A stretch of 64,000 nucleotides of DNA. Source: Vibrio kanaloae (GTDB lineage Bacteria; Pseudomonadota; Gammaproteobacteria; Enterobacterales; Vibrionaceae). Position numbers and translations under genes: made by a program. The DNA lies in NCBI RefSeq assembly GCF_024347535.1, contig NZ_AP025497.1:1612001-1676000 (forward strand), read 5' to 3'. Below the pieces are notes generated by a model that saw only the letters and a list, made by a program, of their open reading frames with translations, was not told the DNA's origin and ran no database searches. This document shows, piece by piece, positions 18,798 through 26,916 of the stretch; position 1 is the stretch's first letter; the number at the start of each line of letters is the position of its first letter.

Positions 18798-18897
18798 ATC
18801 ACGGCATCGATACTTTTGTAGAAACATATACTAAATCAGTGAAACACAGTGCATTAAAGTGTTATAAAGAGAACATTAATAAATCCTTCAGCAATCT

Positions 18898-20082
18898 ATG
18901 AAATTTCTATCAAAAGTCTCTTATTCCTTAGATTATAAAGTAGCGGTCGATGAGTTGCTCTCCGGAGTAGTAAAAAGCGATGATATCGCCTGTCTTATTT
19001 GCTACTGCACAGAAGAGTACTCAACGTTAGCTGTGCAGCAACATTTGGTCAACGCTCTTCCTCATACTCCCATTCATGGATGCACTACTTGTCACGGCAT
19101 AATGACCGAAACAGGGTTCCATTCTGGCCCTGTGATTGGTGCACTTATCATTTATGATACAGGGATCAACGCCTACGGAACGGGTATCGAGCACTTCGGT
19201 GATTCTATAGAAAAAAACACCTTCCGAGCGATCGATAAAGCACTTAAAAACGCCAACCGAGAAGGCGAAATACCCGATTTAATCTTGCTTCATTCTACGC
19301 CTGGCAATGAAGAAAAAATCATGGCAGCCATAGACAACAAGTTTGGAACAGCCGTACCAATTATTGGTGGCAGTGCTGCAGATAATCAGGTTTCCGGCAA
19401 TTGGAGCATATTCACCGAAGAGTCTCTCTCTGTTAACGGTTTATCTCTAATGGCGGTGTTCGCTTCTCAATCGATATATTCCTCCTTAAGCGCCGGCCAC
19501 ACACCCACACAGTACTCTGGTACCGTGACTAAAGTCAGAAACAGAGTATTGTTGGAGATCGATCATAGGCCTGCTGTCACCGTTTATAATGAATGGACCA
19601 ATTTCCACTTAGGTGACAGTGATGACGGCTATATATTCGAAAAGTCTTCTGTCTATCCATTGGGCAGAAAAGTAGGTTCTTCATACGACTACCCATATTT
19701 CAAGTTGTCGCATTCAATCCGAGAAACCGAAAACAACGGGATCGAGTTATTTACCGACATAAATGAAGGCGATACCATCTATTTGATGCAAGGCTGCAAA
19801 CAACAATTAATAGGCCGCGCAGCCAACATCATTCATTCATCTTACTATAATGACATGGCATTTGAGGAAAAACTGGGGGCTATTAATATATTCTGTGCGG
19901 GTCCGATGTTAAATCTAAAACAAGACATGGATGAGGTATGCAACCAAATAAATCAAGCACTTGATGGACTACCTTACATTTGCTCTTTCACATTTGGTGA
20001 ACAAGGTAGACTCTCTGGCGGCGAAAATGCACATGGAAATTTAATGGTGTCGTCAGCAACTTTCTATAGGCTAAAAAAATAA
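18898..20082 (+). CDS. FIST-domain sensory protein
   Basis: This 394-residue soluble protein has the paired FIST_N and FIST_C regions: an N-terminal half with the GCTTCHGIM, HSTPGNEEK and PIIGGSAADN segments, and a C-terminal half with FKLSHSIRE, DINEGDTIYLM and FTFGEQGRLSG. FIST domains are thought to bind small ligands, perhaps amino acids, and to feed signalling proteins. Its stop overlaps the start of the histidine-kinase gene by one base (TAATG), so the two form a sensor-kinase pair. The ligand is unknown. No signal peptide or helix is present, so it is cytoplasmic. Confidence 0.92.
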   Translation: MKFLSKVSYSLDYKVAVDELLSGVVKSDDIACLICYCTEEYSTLAVQQHLVNALPHTPIHGCTTCHGIMTETGFHSGPVIGALIIYDTGINAYGTGIEHFGDSIEKNTFRAIDKALKNANREGEIPDLILLHSTPGNEEKIMAAIDNKFGTAVPIIGGSAADNQVSGNWSIFTEESLSVNGLSLMAVFASQSIYSSLSAGHTPTQYSGTVTKVRNRVLLEIDHRPAVTVYNEWTNFHLGDSDDGYIFEKSSVYPLGRKVGSSYDYPYFKLSHSIRETENNGIELFTDINEGDTIYLMQGCKQQLIGRAANIIHSSYYNDMAFEEKLGAINIFCAGPMLNLKQDMDEVCNQINQALDGLPYICSFTFGEQGRLSGGENAHGNLMVSSATFYRLKK

Positions 20083-21806
20083 TGAGTTCTGAAGGTCAAG
20101 AAGAGCTACAAGAAGCCCGTATTGAACTGCAAAAACTAAAGTCACGTGAACGGAAATTAGCTGAAGAAAATAGGGTGATCTTATCAACCATTTCGGCTAT
20201 CAGTAAAGCGAATAACATCGCAGAGATATTCTCTAGTATTGAATTTGTACTCAAAAAATACATAAAATTCGATGATTTTATCGTGATCTCAAGGGTCGGG
20301 AATGAAGGGAAATTCAAAACTTTGTTAACCAATAATAGAGTATTTGGAAAGATAAAATGGAGTGATAGCGGTAAACTATCGCGAGTGATAAATGGAGAAT
20401 GCGTAATCCTTTTTGAACCCAAATCGTTGGGTGAATTTAACTCTTTGCATCCCATCATACTCGACCAAATTAACTCTGTTTTGATCACCGGCATTGATAG
20501 TGGATTAACTCAGTCCGTCATTATCTTTGTTCATTCCAACACCAAGCATTTTGATATTGAAACCAAAGCTACCCTAAGCCGTTTTCGTCCGCTAATTGAA
20601 CGAGCGGTGTTTGATATAGAAAATAAAGAGAAACTCGAAGCCACCGTTCGAAAGCGAACAGCGGAGCTTGTCACAGCAAGAAAAGAGGCAGAAAGAGCCA
20701 ATAAGGCAAAGTCTGAATTCTTAGCAATGATGAGTCATGAGTTAAGAACCCCATTAAACGCGGTCATAGGCTTAATCGACACACTAAAGTCAACACAGTT
20801 AGATGAAGAACAACAGTCTATACTGCTTAATATGAGTACATCATCTGAGCTTTTGTTAGCAATTATCAGTGACGTGTTGGATTTTTCTAAAATAGAGTCT
20901 GGAAGTTTCTCTTTGGCTCCCCAATGGAGCGACATAAGAGATGCTGTAACTTTTGTGTTATCTGAACAAAAGAAGACAGCAGACAATAAGGGATTGGAGT
21001 TAACCTCTACGAGTTATATACCTGAAGGGGAACTTCATTATACCGATCCAACTCGCTTAACACAGATTCTATTTAATCTGATTGGTAACGCGATAAAGTT
21101 CACCGAATATGGACATGTTCACGTATCGATTGATTACCAACAGAGCTCTTTTGATATAACGGTGGAAGATACCGGGATTGGCATTAGCTCACAGCAAATT
21201 TCGTCATTGTTCAGCCCGTTCGTACAAGCCGATAGCACAATCACACGTAGGTTTGGTGGTACCGGTTTGGGGTTAGCTATCACTAAGCGACTTGTTGAAT
21301 TGATGGGTGGTCGCATTAGCGTAGAGAGTAAGCTAGGCAAAGGTTCTAAGTTCAAAGTGCATTTACCCGTGCTCACTAGAGCAATGAACAAACAGGATTG
21401 CACTAAAGCAAATAAACGCTCTCGAAAGCTAAGAAGTCGCTATACAGTTTTAGTTGTTGAAGATAACCCAACGAATCAAATGGTGATCAAGTTAATCCTA
21501 ACGCGACAAGGGCACGAAGTTTTTATTGCAAGTAACGGTGAAGAAGCACTTAACTTTATCGAGAAAGACAACGATCGGATAGACATTATTTTAATGGACG
21601 TGTCGATGCCAGTAATGGATGGCTTAACCACAACGAAATATATTAGAGACGCCAATATCGAAACCCCAATCGTTGCGTTGACAGCGCACACATCAATAGA
21701 AGACAGATATTCGTGTCTAAATGTAGGCATGAATGATTTCGTAACGAAGCCTGTACGAACCAAAGAGATAACAGAAGCAATTAATAGATTAATGCTTAAC
21801 GCCTAA
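20082..21806 (+). CDS. Soluble hybrid histidine kinase/response regulator paired with FIST
   Basis: This 574-residue protein has no membrane segment. In order: N-terminal coiled coil (1-30), a GAF-like sensory region (about 40-175), a second coiled coil (about 180-210), HisKA with H219 in MMSHELRTPLNAV, HATPase with the N-box NLIGNAIKF (332-340) and the DTGIGIS and GGTGLGLAI boxes, and a C-terminal receiver domain with phospho-acceptor D506 (LMDVSMPVMDG). No DNA-binding output follows, so the signal probably goes to a separate Hpt protein or regulator. It is translationally coupled to the FIST gene. Its stop codon lies inside the left arm of a 21-bp hairpin. Confidence 0.95.
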   Translation: MSSEGQEELQEARIELQKLKSRERKLAEENRVILSTISAISKANNIAEIFSSIEFVLKKYIKFDDFIVISRVGNEGKFKTLLTNNRVFGKIKWSDSGKLSRVINGECVILFEPKSLGEFNSLHPIILDQINSVLITGIDSGLTQSVIIFVHSNTKHFDIETKATLSRFRPLIERAVFDIENKEKLEATVRKRTAELVTARKEAERANKAKSEFLAMMSHELRTPLNAVIGLIDTLKSTQLDEEQQSILLNMSTSSELLLAIISDVLDFSKIESGSFSLAPQWSDIRDAVTFVLSEQKKTADNKGLELTSTSYIPEGELHYTDPTRLTQILFNLIGNAIKFTEYGHVHVSIDYQQSSFDITVEDTGIGISSQQISSLFSPFVQADSTITRRFGGTGLGLAITKRLVELMGGRISVESKLGKGSKFKVHLPVLTRAMNKQDCTKANKRSRKLRSRYTVLVVEDNPTNQMVIKLILTRQGHEVFIASNGEEALNFIEKDNDRIDIILMDVSMPVMDGLTTTKYIRDANIETPIVALTAHTSIEDRYSCLNVGMNDFVTKPVRTKEITEAINRLMLNA

Positions 21807-21855
21807 TAAACATATTTCTTAAATGAAGATTAAGAAATATGTTTATTAGGTATTT
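21802..21855 (+). terminator. Long perfect hairpin at the end of the kinase gene
   Basis: Two 21-base arms (21802-21822 and 21830-21850) are perfect complements around a 7-nt loop, followed by TATTTT. The kinase stop codon (21804-21806) is part of the left arm. It is AT-rich and acts most simply as the operon terminator. Confidence 0.8.
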
Positions 21856-21966
21856 TATGGTAAATACCCACCATGGTTAAATACACAGTATAAAACCAGA
21901 GAATAACAACACAATACGAAGGCAGGGCATCACACAAAGAGTCCTGCCTTATAAAGGCTAAACGAT

Positions 21967-21994
21967 ATTTAACATAATATACATAATACGCACT
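21967..21994 (-). other. dif: dif1 chromosome-dimer resolution site (XerCD target)
   Basis: Read on the minus strand, the 28 bases are an 11-base XerC arm AGTGCGTATTA, a 6-base centre TGTATA and an 11-base XerD arm TTATGTTAAAT. From memory these equal V. cholerae dif1 and differ from E. coli dif only in the XerC arm. XerC and XerD, helped by FtsK, recombine two such sites to resolve chromosome dimers at division. The site lies between the kinase operon and the gene at 22027, the same genomic context as V. cholerae dif1. No phage or plasmid copy is integrated here. Confidence 0.95.
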
Positions 21995-22026
21995 GAGATA
22001 ATTTGCTTTTGAGGGGCTTTCTAAGC

Positions 22027-22305
22027 TCATACAGAACTTCTGAACGTTGTTACTGACAAGGTTTTACGTGCATGTTCCATTGCTTGTTGGTCTGTCTCAT
22101 ATGGTCCATAGATTTTTACGTTGTGGTTTTCATCTCCATCAATGTTTGTAACTGACATGAACCAGTCACCAACCAAGAATATCTCATCAGCAAGTTCATT
22201 CACTTCTTGGAAGTTTAAGCCAACAACATTCGACACCATACATTGAACTTGGTCTGTGTCATCTCGATAGCCAAGCATCTGTACATGATTTTTTGTTGGA
22301 TTCAC
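22027..22305 (-). CDS. Small unknown protein next to dif1
   Basis: I do not recognise this 92-residue protein. It is soluble and acidic, with no signal peptide or membrane helix. The central part reads GLNFQEVNELADEIFLVGDWFMSVTNIDGD and the end KIYGPYETDQQAMEHARKTL, a pattern of alternating short strands and helices. The start is GTG at 22305 or ATG at 22278 (MLGYRDD); neither has a convincing ribosome-binding site. Its stop lies only about 30 bp from dif1. Confidence 0.65.
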   Translation of the reverse strand: MNPTKNHVQMLGYRDDTDQVQCMVSNVVGLNFQEVNELADEIFLVGDWFMSVTNIDGDENHNVKIYGPYETDQQAMEHARKTLSVTTFRSSV

Positions 22306-22722
22306 TTATGAGCAGCATTTCTTTTAGTAACTCTAAGCTGTCGAAGACTTTTTTGTACTGAGACGCTTGGCAACCATTATTTTAACTACCTCATGAGCTT
22401 GATACCGAAGCGTTTTAATTCCAGTCCACCGAAGTTATTCACGGTAAAGCTTGAGCTATCACGTTCATAGGTCCTGAACACCAATATCTTTTTGAAGAAA
22501 AAGTAACACAAGTGCGAATAATTATAACTTTAACCTATTGTTTTAAAGAAGCTTGAAATCAGACGTCAACCTAAACTAATGTCTCGACTACGTGGAGAAC
22601 GCATAAAATTGGCGAGATTTATAATTATCTTTTAAATCAGGTGGTTAGATGTAATTTCTAATAGTTCAAAGCCCTTTATTTTGTTAAGATATTCTCTAAA
22701 TCAATAATATAAAAGGCTTAAT
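22306..22722. other. 417-bp gap with a possible gene remnant
   Basis: The gap between the gene at 22027 and the outer-membrane protein gene is AT-rich. It holds a short minus-strand reading frame (22386-22511, listed separately) and no clear terminator. The last 60 bp before 22723 should contain the promoter of the porin-like gene (TTGTTAAGATATTCTCT region), but no strong match to consensus is visible. Confidence 0.5.
22386..22511 (-). pseudogene. Possible gene remnant (about 41 codons)
   Basis: A minus-strand frame reads CYFFFKKILVFRTYERDSSS, continues with FTVNNFGGLE and ends LKRFGIKLMR before a stop. It has only a TTG start and no ribosome-binding site. The amino-acid pattern looks protein-like, and I have the impression, not verified, that similar short endings recur in Vibrio annotations. 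It could be a decayed C-terminus, a repeat element or chance. Confidence 0.3.
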
Positions 22723-23322
22723 ATGAAAATTAGTACAATCGCCCTATCACTATTCACCATTTTTGGGATGAACACATACACACTTGCTAGTAACAATGAA
22801 ACCTATTCTAGAGACCTTGGTAATTTTTACGCTGGCATCGATGCCGGATTTTATAATGAAACTGAATTAGAATACCGTGGTAGCGCAATTGAAGATTCAT
22901 CTGATCTATCAGACTTCAGCTATAACTTAGTTGGTGGCTACGAATTCAATACGCACGATGCTGTCAAACTGGGATTAGAGGCCGAGTACCGCAAAATCGG
23001 AAAAGTTAACTATAGCGACATAATGGATGTTGAAGGCCAAGCTTTCTTCGTTAACTTTAAACCTAAGTTTATTGTTAAAGGTGACGTACTAGATCTGTAT
23101 GTGTCTCTATTAGCTGGCATTGGTTCTATGGATATGGAAGCAAAAGCATTCGGAGTGTCAGACTCGAAATCTGAAGCGGCTTATCAGGTTGGCGGTGAGC
23201 TTGGTGCGGTCCTTACAGACAACATCGACATCCATCTTGGTTACCGAAATGCACGCGTGGAAATAGACTCCGTCGATGTTTCATCTCAAACGGCATACAT
23301 CGGTGCAAGGTACCATTTCTAA
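22723..23322 (+). CDS. Outer-membrane beta-barrel protein
   Basis: This 199-residue protein has a signal peptide (MKISTIALSLFTIFGMNTYTLA) and a mature chain of alternating amphipathic strands, for example FYAGIDAGFYNET, YNLVGGYEFNT, VKLGLEAEYRKIG, QVGGELGAVLTDNIDIHLGYR. It ends in an aromatic residue (TAYIGARYHF), the usual recognition signal for the BAM insertion machine. The size fits a small eight-stranded barrel of the OmpX/OmpW or porin-like type. No specific substrate or role can be assigned. A terminator follows at 23355. Confidence 0.85.
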   Translation: MKISTIALSLFTIFGMNTYTLASNNETYSRDLGNFYAGIDAGFYNETELEYRGSAIEDSSDLSDFSYNLVGGYEFNTHDAVKLGLEAEYRKIGKVNYSDIMDVEGQAFFVNFKPKFIVKGDVLDLYVSLLAGIGSMDMEAKAFGVSDSKSEAAYQVGGELGAVLTDNIDIHLGYRNARVEIDSVDVSSQTAYIGARYHF

Positions 23323-23651
23323 TCTCAATTCAATCGTAAGCTTTATTTCAAATTAAGCCGTTCTTTTCGAGTTCGGCTTTTAAATCTTCAGGTTCCCTAC
23401 TCGACTTCGATTTTATAGTCGTAACTTTCTCTACGGTTAAAGTTACGTTGTATCTTATTCAAAAAATCCGAGAAGCTTATTAGCTGCTGTCCCACACTGT
23501 AAAATCACGCTACTATTTTTGTTTAAACTTTGATCTATCAATCAGTTACATGAATAAACAAGGTGATTAACCAATCAAACGCAATACATTCTCACTCTTA
23601 TTGTAATTATAAGTGCTAACATCAGGAAATTTTGTGAGATAGGTGTTTGAT
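23323..23651. other. 329-bp gap: terminator and an extra inverted repeat
   Basis: Besides the terminator at 23355, a 9-bp inverted repeat CGTAACTTT / AAAGTTACG with a 10-nt loop lies at 23420-23447. The rest shows no open frame or known site. Confidence 0.5.
23355..23382 (+). terminator. Terminator after the outer-membrane protein gene
   Basis: AAGCCG and CGGCTT arms (23355-23360 and 23374-23379), with inner TTC/GAG pairing possible, are followed by TTAAAT. It lies 32 bp past the stop. Confidence 0.5.
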
Positions 23652-24251
23652 ATGTTACCTAGGCTTTATAAGTTCAGATCTCTTCACGATAGAAATATAC
23701 AGTCAATATCTGAGTGCTCGTTGTGGTTTGATTACGCAAAAACTTTTAATAACCCTTTTGAATCTAACCTCGCGCTAAACGAAAACCTTCAAAACGATTT
23801 CAAAGTAATGTGCTTCTCTCAATCTAGTGATCACCCAATATTGTGGTCACAGTATGGCGATAATTTCAGGGGTATGTGTATCGAGTATGATCTTAATTAT
23901 TATAAAGGCAAAGCTGACCTCAACTGTTTTAAAGTCCAATATGAAGATGACATCACCGTTTTTAATTCGCCTCCCAAAGATGATAAAACGACTAAGATAG
24001 GTACCGAATTATTTAAAATCAAACATTCTAATTGGCGTTTCGAGCAAGAATATCGATGGGTATTGCCTGATGAAGAGATCGTTGGGCATAAATTATATCT
24101 GAATAGAGAGTGCTTGAGGTCAGTGATTCTTTCAGAACACGCCCCTGTTGATAGAAAGCTGAAAGTCCTAATGACTTGTCAAGAGCTAGGCATTCCCGTT
24201 AAACATGCGAGAGCTAAGCAGGACTCATTTACTTTTCAAGTTGTTAACTAA
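23652..24251 (+). CDS. DUF2971 domain protein
   Basis: This 199-residue soluble protein matches the DUF2971 pattern: LYKFRSLHDRN at the start, LWFDYAKTFNNPFES, KVMCFSQSSDHPILWSQYGDNFRGMCIEYDL and WRFEQEYRWVLP. The family is of unknown function; members are scattered and often found in accessory regions. The ATG at 23652 is chosen because AGGTG lies about 8 nt before it; a GTG at 23643 overlaps that site. It stands alone between an outer-membrane gene and a convergent HDOD gene. Confidence 0.85.
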   Translation: MLPRLYKFRSLHDRNIQSISECSLWFDYAKTFNNPFESNLALNENLQNDFKVMCFSQSSDHPILWSQYGDNFRGMCIEYDLNYYKGKADLNCFKVQYEDDITVFNSPPKDDKTTKIGTELFKIKHSNWRFEQEYRWVLPDEEIVGHKLYLNRECLRSVILSEHAPVDRKLKVLMTCQELGIPVKHARAKQDSFTFQVVN

Positions 24252-24284
24252 GCTTAAATCGATCATGAAAAGTTACACTGCAAC

Positions 24285-24311
24285 AAAAAAGAGTCACATT
24301 AAATGTGGCTC
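24285..24311 (-). terminator. Terminator after the HDOD gene
   Basis: GAGTCACA and TGTGGCTC arms (one T-G pair) are followed on the minus strand by TTTTTTG. It lies 15 bp past the HDOD stop, in the gap to the convergent DUF2971 gene. Confidence 0.7.
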
Positions 24312-24325
24312 TCTTCTCTCTATTT

Positions 24326-25486
24326 CTACATATCTGTGGTTAGTTTACCAGGAACTTTACTTTGTACTTGCCCTATCGTCTCAGCCGCCATTTGTACTGT
24401 AGAGAACCAATACGACCGATGTTTGGCGTTAAATAAATCACTATTATCTAACGCTTCATACACAGAGAATTTTCTACCTTGAGCCAGTGCTGCACCACAA
24501 ACGGTTCGTTCAAGAGTTGGAATATCATTTACTTCCTCAAGAAGCGCGTACTTTATGTATTGGTTGTCCGGGCTCCAATCAATAAATTCGACAATTTTTT
24601 TAAGTAACTTGAGTTCCAATGGCTTGACCATTGCTTCGAGAAACTGTGTATTGGGTAAAACTTCAGTACAAGCGTAATATTCATCATGCCTATCACTTGC
24701 ATCTCGGTAATCCAGCATGGTTTTAACCAATGCGTCTTCAAACGTTGAAGAAAAGTGGTTACAAATTAAGAATAAAGGCAAAACTCGTATCACACCAAGC
24801 AAGATACCAACATTAGGATCTTTTACAGAGGTTTCTTGGAGTCTAAGCCGCGTAACGTTTGAAGTTACGACTAGGTGTTGCCAAACCTTAGGCACAATAT
24901 GTTTAATATTGCCATCACTCCACTTAATCAGTTGCTGGCTCATTAACAAAGGAAACAATAAACGACAATTTTCTATTCCTATCTGCCGAACTGCTACTTT
25001 AGGATCAAGAATGACTTTAGATTTCTTTCCATACTTCTCGGCAAATTCTTGATTGGAAACAAATTCGATTAAACTTGAGCTCAATGACCTGCTTTTAGCT
25101 GATATTTCATGGAGTTTAGCAAAGTTTAAAGACGGCGAATAAGCAACGCTAGCAAGCTGATTGTAATCTGGTAATTCTGAAAACAACGAGCTTATTAAGG
25201 TGCTTTGGAGCTTATCAAGCATTAGATCCGAGGCTGCATTGCTAACATCATCAATAACGTATTGTAGTGTTTGTTGCTTCGCGACCACTTTCTCGCGATG
25301 TGCATTCACTCTGTCTTGTTCGCAACGTAATAAAATACGTTGGTTATGTGAAATACGGTCGGCTTCATCAAAAATGACACTATCACAATATCTATTTTCT
25401 AAACTCAGCAGCGTATCAACTGTAGATTGTTCTAGTTTGTATTGTGGCGATATTAACCATTTGGTAAAACGTGCCTCGACGTTCAT
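24326..25486 (-). CDS. HDOD-domain-like protein
   Basis: This 386-residue soluble protein resembles HDOD proteins, non-catalytic relatives of HD phosphohydrolases that act in signalling. The central part (SLSSSLIEFVSNQEF, then VAVRQIGIENCRLLFPLLMSQQLIKW and IVPKVWQHLVVTS) is the recognisable region. A helical N-terminal part (about 1-110) precedes it. The ATG at 25486 (MNVEARFTKWLIS) is chosen because AGGA is 8 nt upstream; a TTG 60 nt further out would add residues without support. No partner domain is fused. Target unknown. Confidence 0.75.
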   Translation of the reverse strand: MNVEARFTKWLISPQYKLEQSTVDTLLSLENRYCDSVIFDEADRISHNQRILLRCEQDRVNAHREKVVAKQQTLQYVIDDVSNAASDLMLDKLQSTLISSLFSELPDYNQLASVAYSPSLNFAKLHEISAKSRSLSSSLIEFVSNQEFAEKYGKKSKVILDPKVAVRQIGIENCRLLFPLLMSQQLIKWSDGNIKHIVPKVWQHLVVTSNVTRLRLQETSVKDPNVGILLGVIRVLPLFLICNHFSSTFEDALVKTMLDYRDASDRHDEYYACTEVLPNTQFLEAMVKPLELKLLKKIVEFIDWSPDNQYIKYALLEEVNDIPTLERTVCGAALAQGRKFSVYEALDNSDLFNAKHRSYWFSTVQMAAETIGQVQSKVPGKLTTDM

Positions 25487-25687
25487 CGAGACTTTCCTAG
25501 AGATTTCTATGACTTCAGGGGAATAACTTTTATTTACTAACAACAACCGTGACTTTCCTTTGCCCTAAGATTTATTTTCTGGCATATCCCGCCTTGATAA
25601 CAAAACTAATATTAATAGAAATTAGATATTGGTTCACGAAATTGTTTCAATAAATTTACAGAATTTTAGTTATAGTGCTTTAGGTTA

Positions 25688-25999
25688 TCAATCCGTGATA
25701 TGAAGGCGGATATACTTTTCAGGAAAACTGTATTTGAACTTTTTCTTTTTCGGTAAATGCTTTTTAGCCTGTTTGCAAACTTTGCTATCACCCGATGTCC
25801 TCACCTTTTTGATTCTTGTGTATCCCTTCGAGTGCTTCATCTCGATCATTAGGTCACAATAGCCATACATATCAGTATTGCTATTGTTTAGCCCTTTAAT
25901 GACGCTAGCTTTGATCTTTTTTGCTACAGGATTAATCAGTGAATCATCGGAAGATGCGGTCGGAGATAAAACACACAATAAGAATACTAAATATTTCAT
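25688..25999 (-). CDS. Secreted protein with TolA C-terminal-like domain
   Basis: This 103-residue protein has a signal peptide (MKYLVFLLCVLSPTASS). The mature 85 residues resemble the C-terminal domain of TolA: VAKKIKASVIKGL, a cysteine in YGYCDLMIEMKHSKGYTRIKKVRTSGDSKVCKQAKKHLP, and a second cysteine that could pair with it. Full TolA is an inner-membrane protein of over 300 residues with a long helical stalk; here the anchor and stalk are missing. It may modulate TolA/TonB-type systems or colicin or phage entry, but that is speculation. Confidence 0.65.
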   Translation of the reverse strand: MKYLVFLLCVLSPTASSDDSLINPVAKKIKASVIKGLNNSNTDMYGYCDLMIEMKHSKGYTRIKKVRTSGDSKVCKQAKKHLPKKKKFKYSFPEKYIRLHITD

Positions 26000-26104
26000 A
26001 CTGTTCTCTCTTAGCGGAAATTAAGAACAGTATGCTAATAGTTAAGATAGGTTGAGAATTAACTTAGTATGACAGTTTACTAGGTAAGGCGTAGTTCTCG
26101 ACAA

Positions 26105-26413
26105 TTACGCCCTCTTTGAACCTTTAGATTTAAATCCATTGTGCGGGAATACGTTGCGAATGCGCTGCTGAACGCTTTTAGGTACATCTTTAGTGAACTT
26201 GAGATTATAACCAGAGCGTTTGGCATATACTTTAAGTTCTCCCTTGAAGTGATTTTTATGACCAATCTCTTCAAGGTTGTGTTTAAAACTAGGTGGAAGA
26301 TGACCTTTAACTTGCTCGATCGCCCCATCGTTAAATTTGATTTTTAATACTGGCCTATCAATTGCGACTAACCAAAAAACCAATACTGCACCAATTAAGA
26401 TTACGTACATCAT
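26105..26413 (-). CDS. DUF3634 family membrane-anchored protein
   Basis: This 102-residue protein has one N-terminal helix (about 2-18) and a basic soluble part with the family pattern VLKIKFNDGAIEQVKGHLPPSFKHNLEEIG, ELKVYAKRSGYNLKF and VQQRIRNVFPH. It fits DUF3634, a Vibrio/Shewanella-type family of unknown function. It lies 23 bp after matP on the same strand and is probably cotranscribed with it. Confidence 0.82.
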   Translation of the reverse strand: MMYVILIGAVLVFWLVAIDRPVLKIKFNDGAIEQVKGHLPPSFKHNLEEIGHKNHFKGELKVYAKRSGYNLKFTKDVPKSVQQRIRNVFPHNGFKSKGSKRA

Positions 26414-26436
26414 AATGTCACCACTACAGTTGATGA

Positions 26437-26892
26437 TTATTTATCGTCAGAAAGGAGTTTACTCAGGTCTTCTTTGAGACTGGTTACTGTCTTACTGGCT
26501 TGTTCACTACGAGATGCTTCACTGACTAAGTACTCGATGGCATCAGATAGAGTGCAACCAAGCTCGTTAGCTCGTTGGGAAAGTTTCTCCCATACACGAT
26601 AATCAAGATCGATCGATTTCTTCTTCGTGTGAACTTGTTCTGCGTTGAAGTGACGCTTTCGCTTGGCTCTGATCGCTTGTTTAAGCTTGTTATCGATCTC
26701 TTGAGAGATGTTATTAGATATCCACTCAAGAACACCTGTGGGTTGATGTTCGAGTTTCAATAAGGCTTGTACAGCAACCTCAGCTTCACTTGAATCAATA
26801 TGGCAGGTGATCAGTTCACCTTCTTTCCATTTTTTGACCAGATAGTTCCATTTCCAACCACATTCTAGATTTTCAAGTTGCTGATATTTCAT
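26437..26892 (-). CDS. matP: Macrodomain Ter protein MatP
   Basis: This 151-residue DNA-binding protein organises the terminus macrodomain by binding matS sites. It starts MKYQQLENLECGWKWNYLVK, nearly the E. coli MatP start. The central block RAKRKRHFNAEQVHTKKKSIDLDYRVWEKLS is the basic DNA-contact and ribbon-helix-helix region, and the C-terminal helix (SKTVTSLKEDLSKLL) is the tetramerisation coiled coil. matP beside lonH-fabA is the E. coli order. A one-mismatch matS lies about 25 bp upstream of the start codon. The gene lies 4.4 kb from dif1. Confidence 0.98.
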   Translation of the reverse strand: MKYQQLENLECGWKWNYLVKKWKEGELITCHIDSSEAEVAVQALLKLEHQPTGVLEWISNNISQEIDNKLKQAIRAKRKRHFNAEQVHTKKKSIDLDYRVWEKLSQRANELGCTLSDAIEYLVSEASRSEQASKTVTSLKEDLSKLLSDDK

Positions 26893-26916
26893 GTCTAATC
26901 TCGAGAGTTAATCTTA

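Noticed and set aside
21830..22030. Open frame of 66 codons on the minus strand over dif1
   Set aside because: It starts inside the kinase terminator, covers the dif site and has no protein-like pattern or ribosome-binding site.
26080..26328. 82-codon minus-strand frame overlapping the DUF3634 gene
   Set aside because: Shifted-frame shadow of the recognised DUF3634 protein.
21807..26436. Prophage, CTX-like element or RTX toxin genes next to dif1
   Set aside because: None of the expected integrase-free phage genes (rst, zot, ace, cep) or RTX genes are present.
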